From Berberis thunbergii (lineage: Eukaryota; Streptophyta; Magnoliopsida; Ranunculales; Berberidaceae), in contig QNQO01006993.1 in the NCBI GenBank assembly GCA_003290165.1, positions 248,001 through 312,000 on the forward strand: a DNA stretch of 64,000 nucleotides. The letters run 5' to 3'. Position numbers and translations under genes: made by a program. Below are positions 35,967 to 45,316 of this stretch, one piece after another (the first letter of the stretch is position 1; each line of letters opens with the position of its first letter). The notes under the pieces were generated by a model. The model did not search any database, was not told the origin of the DNA, and saw only the letters and a list, made by a program, of their open reading frames with translations.

Positions 35967-36806
35967 TGTTGGCGCGCCGAGTGCATGCGCACACACCTAG
36001 ATCCACTATACATAGCAACGATATTGTCCCTAACTTAAACACTCGCTGTCTTGGGCCTATCATCCATGCCACAGGTGTGGGGTTTTTATCTTAAAAGGCC
36101 TCGTTGCTATTAGGGAGTGGACTATCTCCTTATAAACCTTAGTGACGACTCCACCTTACTTGATGTGGGACTATTCAAGTCAATTTTCATTCCAACAATC
36201 TCCACCTTTGGCACGAATCGTCACACATCCTACAATCCATCTACCGATCAGCAACATCTCAAAGTACACCTCTTCTTCGAGTCTCATGTGCGACTACGAT
36301 CCTGTAGGTAGAGCTCGGTGTAAGGGCTGCGTTGCAACCACCGCACTACCTCCACCTCGATCGGACTTGTAGGATACCTTATCTTGGCAAGGATCTGGAA
36401 CCTAATCTGGTGCCTGATCTCCAGAACAATGTGTCGCCTTGCACTCATTCATCTGGCGGGCCGCACACATGTGACCTAGCTCGCTATCTCGTGCCTGATC
36501 CCCAGAACAATGTGCCGCCTTGCACCACTTGCCAAATCTCCGCCGAACCATCGGCTCCGATACCAATTGTTGGCGCACCGAGCGCATGCGTGCACACGCA
36601 CCTAGATCCACTAAACACAACAACGATATTGTCCCCAACTTAAACACTTGTTGTCTTGAGCCTACCATCCGAGCCATGGGTGTGAGGTTTTTTTTTATCT
36701 TGAAAGGCATCGTTGCTATTAGGGAGTGAACAATCTCTTTATAAACCTTAGTGACAACTCCACTTTACTTGATGTGAGACTATTCAAGACAATTTTCATC
36801 CCAACA
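35967..36806 (-). mobile_element. TRIM (terminal-repeat retrotransposon in miniature), complete
   Basis: Two direct terminal repeats, 35967-36198 (232 bp) and 36568-36806 (239 bp), each TGTTGG...CCAACA, flank about 370 bp. A perfect AGAAA duplication surrounds the whole (35962-35966 and 36807-36811). Orientation is minus: reading that way, the repeat ending at 36568 is followed by TGGTATCGGAGCC, close to the tRNA-iMet primer-binding site, and the other repeat is preceded by the purine tract AAAGGTGGAGAT. The internal region holds a duplicated segment of about 80 bp (near 36410 and 36490) and no gag or pol. Mobilisation would need proteins from another element. Confidence 0.9.
36555..36567 (-). 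promoter_or_regulatory. TRIM primer-binding site
   Basis: TGGTATCGGAGCC on the minus strand, next to the LTR. One base differs from the usual TGGTATCAGAGC. Confidence 0.75.
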
Positions 36807-36910
36807 AGAAAACATCAAACAATCATGTAATTCGGATAGAAGACTCATCCTCAATTTGGACAAAAATAGCAGTTGACATCATGTGAAACCTAGTAAATAT
36901 TCACCAATTG

Positions 36911-36958
36911 TAGCTTAGTTGGTCGAACATTCACTCTCTTTATGAGAGGTCACAGATT
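36911..36958 (+). mobile_element. left part of a tRNA-derived SINE-like unit, split by CACTA-1
   Basis: Contains the A-box-like TAGCTTAGTTGGTCGAAC and stops inside the B-box-like word at the CACTA insertion. Joining 36958 to 53726 restores CACAGATTCGAGACT. One copy of the ATT duplication is at each side. Confidence 0.5.
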
Positions 36959-37065
36959 CACTACAACACAAATGCCCAATAATAGCATTTGTTAATAGCG
37001 TTTTTGCTAAATACGCTATCAAAAGATCAAATTTTGATGTAAACAAAAATGAAAACGCTGTAAAA
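36959..37065 (+). repeat. left terminus and subterminal repeats of CACTA-1
   Basis: CACTACAAC terminus, then AATAGCG, TACGCTATC and AAACGCTG words that match the TAGCGTTTT family at the other end. Confidence 0.8.
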
Positions 37066-37067
37066 AA

Positions 37068-37482
37068 ATGCGGGCTTTTTGGAGCTCGCTATTCCCTCCC
37101 TCGTTTTACTGGGCGCTCGAGTTAGAACTCGATGAAACTCCACCCTCCCCTCAATCTCGTCGTCTCCCTCACTGCTCCCTCATCTCGCCATCTCCCTCCC
37201 TGCTTTCTCCATATCTCCACCTCCCTCACTGCTCCCTCCATCTCGCCATTTCCCTCACCACTCTCTCCATATCTTCATCTTCATCTCCCTCACTGCTCCG
37301 TCCATCTCTCCGTCACCCTCCCTCTTTCTATCTGCTGCTTTCCCTCCCTTTACAATCTAGATTTTGGTTCTTCTTTGATTTGGGGAGATGGGTATGGTTG
37401 GTTATCTTTAATTTGATTATTAATTATTCAACAATGGCTCTAGCTTCTCGGTGGATTCGCGTGGTGGGAGAGTTACGATTGA
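37068..37482 (+). repeat. pyrimidine-rich leader with tandem CTCCCTC units in CACTA-1
   Basis: Degenerate repeats of a unit containing CCTCACTGCTCCCTCCATCT. ORFs here are low-complexity (Ser/Pro/His) and not a real product. The tract looks like a 5'UTR-type region before the first captured exon. Confidence 0.6.
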
Positions 37483-37570
37483 AGATATGGCGAGTAAGGT
37501 TGAACTGAAGTTGAATGAGGCGCAGTTGGGTTTGGAGGCTCTCGCTGCTGATACAGAAGGTTTCTTAGAG
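37483..37570 (+). other. start-exon-like fragment, family not recognised
   Basis: From ATG at 37483 the frame reads ASKVELKLNEAQLGLEALAA and ends GFLE before a GT donor-like site (GTACTTC). The frame is also open upstream (GRVTIEDM). It looks like genuine exon sequence of a host gene, possibly a plastid protein, but I cannot name it. Confidence 0.4.
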
Positions 37571-37794
37571 GTACTTCTCTTAAACTGTTATCGTTTTTGA
37601 AGTGTTTATGGTTGAGGTTTTAGTTTATCAAGTCAAGTGTTTGTTCGTTGTTATTCGAGAAATTCACAAATTCCTGAGGTGAATTTCGAAATCGATTTTG
37701 TGAATTTCGAACTTGATTTCTTTGGCTGATCTTGATTACATCATGTCTTTGGTTCATCAATTCACGGTTTTAGTCGCATGTGGTGTGTGTGCAA

Positions 37795-38139
37795 GGCATT
37801 GGCATCCTGGTTGTGTTTGGGATGGAAAATTCTTAGAAAATGGGGATTTTATTACTGCTTGTTTTGAAGAAGTTGTATGTATTTGGACAATCAACAAAGA
37901 CAGGATTGCTAATCCAGTTGAAATTGAAACATATGCTTCAAAGGTTTCACAGTATAAGTGCAGTAGGTAGTATTGTTTGTTTCAGTGTGATACCTATGTT
38001 GCTTCTAACTAATGTATCCCAAAACTAATTTTCTATTTCATATGCACTTAAAAGTGTTCTGTGTTTGCTGTCATAGGAAAAGGGTTAGCAGATTAAATTT
38101 GGAGGAGTTGCCAGAGATAAGAGATTTACATAAACCAGG
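37795..38139 (+). pseudogene. PLAA/DOA1 (ubiquitin-binding WD40 protein) exon fragments
   Basis: Two exons in order. The first (to 37968) reads HPGCVWDGKFLENGD, then VVCIWTINKDRIA and ending SQYKCSR before GTAG. It matches the last WD40 blade of the phospholipase A2-activating protein/DOA1 family. The second (38078-38139, after CATAG) reads KRVSRLNLEELPEI, ending at KPG before GT. It corresponds to the KRVGGLKLEELP stretch that follows the WD40 domain. The rest of the gene (blades 1-6, PFU, PUL) is absent. Confidence 0.75.
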
Positions 38140-40023
38140 TTTGATGTTAATTACTCATCTTAATGAGGGTTTCAATTTCTTATTAATCATTTTTTTCCTG
38201 TCAATGAATGTAATTTGTTATGCACTTGAATGAACTTTCCATCATTGAAGTATGAGAAGCAATGGGCTTGATTTACAAGGTTGGTTCTTGATTTGTGAGT
38301 TAAACTAGCATACTGATTTCTTGTTAGATAAAATGTTGGACATGTTTTGATGGTGCCCTTTTTTCCTAAATATTGATGTTTTGATTTCTGGTTCTCTCTC
38401 CAATTCTCGAAAACCCCAATTTTTCTGCTCTGCATTGAAGGTTAGTTTCAGATCCAATTGTGTTGTTTCTCTGTGAAATTTGAAGTTTTGATCACTTGGG
38501 GTTGTTTAATTTACTGATATTGAGATGGGTTTGTATTGGTTTGGCAGGTTGAGGTTTGTAGTTCAAGTATGGACTCCATGACTGTGTATAAATCTGTCTG
38601 CTCTGCTCATGTACCTGTAAGTATATATTATGTTTAAATGATTCTGTTTGATTTGATTGGATAGAAGAAAGGTTGTGTTTTTAAATGTGGATAATTTATG
38701 GATCTAATAAGGTGAACTGTTGAAGCATGTAGTGTGTATTTGTTTAGATGCTTGTGGGTTAGGATAAAAATTGGAAATTTGATGCTTCTAACATTTGATT
38801 ATTGCTCAATTCTTCTACAATGAGTTGTAGTTAGTTGTAGATGGTAACAATGAATGTTCAGAGGTAACATTGGTGTTCTTCTATATTGATTAGTTGAAAG
38901 ACTTTGGTGGTTTGTTTGATACTTTGAAGCATCAGTTTGTACAATCAAATAATATTGCACATACAGTATTAAAGAGGTTGATGATGTTGAGGAGTGGATC
39001 TAGTTGTAGTTTGTGTTTGTGCATGAGAAAGAGAAGTAATTGGACATGTAATGCTTGCAATCTGTTGGTGGTTTTTGGGCTGTGAGGTGCTTTAGTGGAA
39101 GTGTGCTTAATTGGATGATGAAGTGTGAATGTGGTTAGTCTGCTAGTTTGGTAATGTATAAGGTGGTATGTCTAATGGCTCAGATTTCTCTCTGAGTAAA
39201 AACTTTAAGACTGCTTGGTTGTGTTAGAAAATTGTCAAGGGCTTGATTGCGATTGAAGCCATTGTCAATTTTCTAATATTGGATGGGATTGTCATTTATT
39301 TTTGTAGTCATGGTGGTAAAAGTATTCTCACCTCAACCAGAAGAAACATAATTCTCATGACAAAGAAATGAAAGATATGCTCATGAATGATGAGTGAATT
39401 TTAGAAATGATTCTGATTACATATAGGTTTTCATGGGCAATCAAGCTAACTTTTGATGATATTATAAGGTTATGTTTGACTTGCATGACAAGGTTCTAGA
39501 ATAACAATTATATGCATTTGGTATTCATCTTAATGATTGAGTGTATTAATTACTTGAATTTGTTTCATCTTGGTTTTACGAGTGGACTGGCATAAGAAGC
39601 TGACCAAGTACCATACTTCAAATTTTTTTTTAATTGATATCCGGTTGGAAAGATTGAGAACCAAGTTTCCCCTTGAAAGCTTTCATGATGGTTGGTTTGC
39701 TAATATGTTTATTATTTGTCTTTGGTTACTTGTTTTTTATTCAAAACATTTAACATGTTTGGATGCTCATGTTCAACATTTGATGTTTCAACTAAACTAA
39801 ATATCTGATTAACATTGTGAATATTTATATGCAAAAGATGTTATTTACAAGGTTTATGATTTGCACATGCATTTTATGTTCGTCAATTTGGATAGTAGAG
39901 CTTGTCAATTGTTTGTCTAATTTGTGGTTTCTCTCCAAGGGTTTGTTTTCTGGGCAAGCTAAAGGGTTAAGGACCTCACAATGTACTTTTACATCGGGAA
40001 CTGGGGTGACTTTCCTTGCTCAG
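38140..40023 (+). other. CACTA-1 body between recognised fragments
   Basis: Intron-like AT-rich DNA. Possible small exons occur near 38551-38620 (MDSMTVYKSVCSAHVP before GTAAGT) and 38895-39080, neither recognised. No transposase motif was seen. Confidence 0.4.
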
Positions 40024-40640
40024 ATACTTGGTGATTCCAAATGTTTTATCTGCTGTTATCAGCCGTGGATGTACCATGTTGTATCCTGGATATGGTTTCC
40101 TTGACGAGAATGCAGCTTTTGTTGAAATGTGCAGAGAGCACGACATAAACTTAATAGGACCTAACGTGAGTACTTTTAATCAACATACACCCTTTTTTTA
40201 ACATTAATCCTGTCACAACCATGTATTTTATTTCTTTTTGACTTTGGGGTATGTATTTATGTATTGGATAAAGTATCGTATCTTGCAATTGCTTGTTCCA
40301 ATCATTTACGCATCATGAAGTAATTAGACAACGAACGAAATTTTAGAATTTCACTAGCATGTTATCAAAACTTGAAAGGATGAAATGTAAATGTTCTATG
40401 AAGGCTTTTAAATCTTGTTTGTATGTGACACACTATTACAATTTATCATTATGGTTTTGTACGATGAGCAATGACATCCTTTTATGAAAATTATGTTCCT
40501 TGTTCAATCAATATTCTCAACTTAAGCTGGCATATTATAACTATTACAATCTTGGGGTTTATGTTCTTTCAGCCTGACAACATTCGTGTTATGGGTGACA
40601 AAGCCACTGCAAGAGAGACTATGAAGAATCCTGGGGTTTA
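40024..40640 (+). pseudogene. biotin carboxylase (plastid acetyl-CoA carboxylase subunit) exon fragments
   Basis: Exon 40024-40165 is intact in frame: IPNVLSAVISRGCTM, PGYGFLDENAAFVEMC, INLIGPN, with an AG acceptor and GTGAGT donor. A second exon starts at 40572 after TTTCAG: PDNIRVMGDKATARETMK and NPGV, then the similarity stops. This is the ATP-grasp N-lobe region of the biotin carboxylase subunit (CAC2/AccC), which carboxylates biotin in plastid fatty-acid synthesis. Only a small part is present, with no N-terminus or catalytic C-terminal part. Two adjacent exons with their intron indicate genomic DNA capture, not a retrocopy. Confidence 0.82.
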
Positions 40641-40937
40641 TCTTCACATAATTGCTTGCACGGGAAGTAATTTTTGTAGTTGACTTGTGTGCTGAGTGTG
40701 TCCATTATGTCCCATTAGTGTCATTCTTATGTCTGTATCAACTAAGTTCATCATCTTGGGGCTGCATGAGTGAAATTCTAATGTAGCTCGTTGATAGTTG
40801 CACTCTGCTTGACCTAGGTTCTCAATGGCATTTTCAGGTTGTTATTGGCCCTGCTACTATTGGAGAGATGAAAACAGTGACTTTGACTCACCAGAAAACC
40901 TAGATTTATATCCCGGTTTATTTGCACCGGAGGGCAC

Positions 40938-42755
40938 TGATATTCACATAATTATTACATAATATATCCCTTAATTTATATATTTAGTATTTCGATTATT
41001 ATATTTTATAATAATTATTTCGTTTTCATGTCTTAGTAGGAATTTGAGCGTGAACGATAAAATCATATTAAGGCGACAATTTAAGAAATGACAATTGGTC
41101 GATTCTAGCGGTGGTACAAAGTAGAGGGACGCATATCTAAACCTAACCCTAATAAACTTAGGTCCACCTAATTTAACCTAAGCCCAAATCCAAAAATACT
41201 AACCTAAAAAACCCAAGCCCAAGATAATAGGAGAACCCTATTTAGCTCTCCTCTTCTCCCTCTATTTTCCTCTCTTCTTCCACGTTCCTTCTTCATTTCT
41301 CTCTTTTCCAGCCACCACACGAATCCACCCTGCCAGCAATCCTCGCTCGATAGGAGAGCCGGCAGTGCGATAATCCTGCCATCACCCTTCATCTTGTCAT
41401 ATCTCTCTCGTCCACACAACCACCACTACCACCTCCTCACACCCTGTTTCGCACACCCATAGCCGCCACCATCTACCTTCCCTCTCTCTGTTCCGTCATC
41501 CTCACCGCCGCCATCCACCTTCCAGCAACCTCGCCACCAGAATCGCAACGACCACCACAGCCGCGAAACAGAACAGAGGTGAAACAGAGAATCGCCCCTG
41601 TTTTTCCCCTCTCTCGGCCTCCTTCTTGTTTTCCTCTCTTCTCCACGGTCTTTCCCTCCTCCACTTCTCTCTTTCTGCTCCTTCATCACCACTATCACCC
41701 GAGCAACCACCACCATCACTGCCGCGAAACAGACCTCGCGACAGAGAATCGCCCCTGCTCCTCTCCTCTCTGTTCTCTCTTCGTCTCGATCTCCCTGTGT
41801 ATACCGGTCACCACCCAACGCCGGTCAGTCCCGGACACACACCCGCACGTCAAGCAGGACCTCCATCAGTGCACCTGCGTTCCCGCCTCCTCTCTGTTCA
41901 AATCGGGAGAGAAAGGGGTGGCTGTTATTGGCACCCTCGAGTTCCCTAAGAGCCACCATAGTGCCTATAGCATCCCTTTCCTCGGGATTCGCATTCATGC
42001 AGAGATGAGTTGCGGCGTACCACATCACGAGGAGATGACTATCGCTACCATGATCAGCTAAACCATTTGCCATGGCTAAGATGAAACCACAGAGTTTCCT
42101 AGAGTTTGTTGTATTTAAATTTATTATTTTCTTTATGCTTGAACGTTAAACACATTTGATTTATGATTTTCAATAATTTGCTTTCACCGATTATATCCTG
42201 ATTAATTATCTAGACTAGTCGGTAGTTAGAAGTACCCTTTGTTGAAATTCAAAGCCTGATTTAATCAATTAATCTGAATCTGTGATTGTGTGTGCTGTAA
42301 GAAGACACACAATGCTAGGGGTTTAAGATTAGTTAAAATAAACCTATGATTGTGTGTGCCGTAAGAAGACACGCAATGCTAGGGGTTTATACCTTTACTG
42401 AAATCAATTGCGAACTTAGATTAATCTTTAGGTTAGTCATGTTAAATCTTGAAAATAATATTTTTGATTACACAAATCTCAAAGAACCTGTGGTGGATTC
42501 AATGCCTTGATTTCCCTTCTCATATTCTTTAAAACTTTCTATTTTGTTTTTAATTTGATTTTTAGTTTAGATATTTTAATTGCTGTAACCCCAATTTAAA
42601 TTAGCTTAAATCAACTCTGAAATTTAATTGCAACCACAGTCCTTGTGGGATCGACCTGTACTTGCCCATTGTCTACCAGTTAGACACTGTGCACTTGCAG
42701 TTATTAAAATTAGGTTAAATTAACCCATTTATTTAGGTTAGTTAAATCTGCATCA
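40938..42755 (+). repeat. 5' LTR of the Athila-like element
   Basis: TGATATTCACATAATTATT to AAATCTGCATCA, 1818 bp. It holds pyrimidine-rich tracts that give spurious ORFs near 41204-42073. A word GATTGTGTGTGC-GTAAGAAGACAC, able to form a small hairpin, is repeated near 42284 and 42346. It differs from the 3' LTR mainly by short indels, for example about 41 bp near 41350 absent from the 3' copy. Confidence 0.9.
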
Positions 42756-42759
42756 AGTT

Positions 42760-42776
42760 TTTGGTGCCGTTGCTGG
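42760..42776 (+). promoter_or_regulatory. primer-binding site complementary to tRNA-Asp
   Basis: TGGTGCCGTTGCTGGGG. The Athila consensus is TGGCGCCGTTGCCGGGG. The two differences are C-to-T at CpG sites, typical of methylation decay. Confidence 0.75.
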
Positions 42777-43938
42777 GGTCTGTAACAGTGTAATTGAATT
42801 CAAGAGTTTATTTTCACTAATTTGTAGTTTAGGTTAAAAAAAAATTAGGTCAGATATAGATTGCTATTGCTTTTGCTTTTAGGATAGGCTTGATTTTATT
42901 TTTTAGTTATTTCTTTTAAGTCTTAGAAGTTTTGATACTTGTTTTTGTTTTTATTTTTTTTTATTATTTTTGCAGGTATTAATAGGTAGGAAGCATATAT
43001 TACAGGTTGCATATAAAAAAAAAAACAAAAAGCACAGGGTTTGGAATTTTTACAGGTTGCTATCGCGTGGACACTCTCAGAAGTTGGCGAGCCGTCAGGT
43101 GGACGGTGCTTCTGATCGACGTCAACTCGACTTCTACCCGGCGTTGCAAATAACCCAAGAGAGGTTCACGCCGGAGGTAACTTCTTCCCACCGCCCCTGC
43201 ACGCGGTTTCTGAGTGGATTACTGTGTGTTTTGCTTGTTTTGTTTTTAGCTAGAATTGCATGCAAATTTGAATAGATTGAGGATATTTCTGATGCTCTAA
43301 AATTCCATGCTCTCTCCCGCGGATAGGTTAACCACCATCTATTTTAGGGTTAGGGACCTAAACCCTCACTATTAAAATTTGTAGCAAGATAAATTAGGAC
43401 AAGACGCTCATAGGACCCCTCTTTTGAAACTTGAAAGTTTCAAGTAGTCAAGTGAAGGAACATATCCAATCTTGGAATAGTTCTGAAACTGGCATTACAC
43501 TTTAAGCTGAAGGTAGAAAAGGAGGTAGGAGCAATTAGATTTCAGGATATTTTTGATGATGGGAAACTCCGTGTTCTCTCCCACGGATAGGCTAATTAAA
43601 ATGGATTTCAGCCCTTGATTAGTAACAAACATAGGTAATAAAAAGGAGTGCTTGTAGGGATTACCAGACGTTACAGCCTCTACCTAGTAAATTAATTTCT
43701 CATGAGATTAATTTGCTTCGTAGAAACCTCGACTTTTCGTGGGGCTATAACGATCAGCTGTGCAATACTCGAAGGCCCGAAGGCAATTGATTGTATTGCT
43801 AGGTACTTATCTAAGGTCGTTTGTCATTCATCTTGCTTGCTTATCATATAGATCCTAATTAGGTTTTCCCATTTTTATTTTTTTCTAGAGTTAGGTTATC
43901 TTCATATATAGGTTAGGCTTGCATAATTAAAAAAAAAA

Positions 43939-45316
43939 ATGAACCTCAATAATTATCCATCTCCCAGGAATGCATTTAATGTCATGCAACAACCTGATTA
44001 TGCTCCATATTCAGATTATTACAACTCAGGTTCTGCATATTATCCTGACTTCCTCTCCCCTTCGAATGAGGATAAAGATTTTAAGGATTACTTCTCCCCT
44101 TCTACCTCGAAGCTTGAAATAGCTCTTATGATGATGACTCAAAAATTAGATGCACTTATGAATTTGACTCAACCCCTACCTCCCAGTAATGTTTCATTTG
44201 AGGGTTGTGTTGCATGTTCGAGTCCTAGTCATTCTACAGCTGATTGTGATTTGCAATATGATTATCCTGAATATTTAGCTGAGCAAATCCATTCTTTTAA
44301 TGCTAATTGGCGACCTGGTTATAATTCAAAGTTCAACTATTACAGCCCTGATTTCGGCAATAATCAAAATCTCTCTTGGACTCATCACTCACACCAAGGA
44401 GGACATATTTTCTCTCAGGCTCTTCAATACCCTAATCATGTTATGCCCCCACCATAACCAAGTTCCTCCATCCAACACATCAAGTTTAGAGGAAACGATT
44501 AATCAGTATTTGCAGCGCTCAACAAGTATAATTGATCAGAATTCTAAGGACATATTTGAGTTGATAGCCACGACTCAAAGACTTGAGATAGTTGTGGATC
44601 ATATTACTGAGGCAGTATCTGAAAGTGAGTTAGGAAGAGTTCCTAGTCACTCTGTTCAAAATTCAGAGGGTCAATTCATAACTGGTAACACATTGGAATC
44701 CGAGTCAGATGATGTTTTTGTGGATAATGTGATTGAAACTACTTTGCTTACTGACCCATTCCCTTCCCCACATTTTCATGAAGACCAACTTGACATATGT
44801 CTTCCTAGTGACTCATGCATAGAATCAAGCTGTGAACAGTCTTTAGAGTCTCCCCTTGAATGTTTTCATGATACACATGACCATTTAGAGGCTTGTTTGA
44901 CTCATTCTAGTTTGGACTTTGATGTTGATGATTCCATTAGGGAAGTCAAGGATTTGCTTGACTCAGTCCCCATTGTGGATCCTAGTTATAAATGGAAGTC
45001 TAAAGTGGAGCCTCTTCCACTCAGTGAGTCAAAACTAGTCCCATCAGTTGAGCCACTTGAGCTTGACCTTAAACAATTACTTGACACCCTTAAGTATGCG
45101 TTTTCAGGTACTGATGATACTTTGCCTGTTATTATTTCATCTATATTGAATTCAAAACAGGTTGTCCCAAAGAAGTCGGGAGATATATTTAATGAGAGAC
45201 TACATGCCATAGGTAGTGCTAATTCTAGGTTTGGGGGTGTTGTTGTGTCGTCTAACTCATCATCTGGTGTAATCCATTTTGTTACGATGAACCTTTACCA
45301 CCCGATATATTTATAG
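43939..45316 (+). pseudogene. Athila-like Gag tail fused to pre-RT linker
   Basis: Frame 1 (43939-44457) carries a degenerate CHC-type word (CVACSSPSHSTADC) and the NWRPGYNSKFNYY-NLSW tail typical of the end of Athila Gag. The reading passes to frame 2 near 44440 (to 45316), acidic and Ser-rich, ending LELDLKQLLDTLKYAF and DTLPVIIS. The last part matches the short sequence that precedes Athila RT. Protease and the RT, RNase H and integrase cores are missing. The long acidic linker (about 44500-45000) has no family match that I know. Confidence 0.65.

Noticed and set aside
36332..36643. 103-codon ORF inside the TRIM as an independent gene
   Set aside because: It spans the TRIM internal repeat and enters the LTR. 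No known domain. Kept only as a remark in the findings.
41143..41163. Telomere-like CCTAACCCTAA words (also near 48475)
   Set aside because: A few degenerate units inside LTRs only. Not a telomeric array.
41204..42073. Several long Arg/Gly/Ser-rich ORFs, repeated at 48701-49359
   Set aside because: They lie in the pyrimidine-rich part of the Athila-like LTRs, appear on both strands and occur once per LTR. Low-complexity open frames, not genes.
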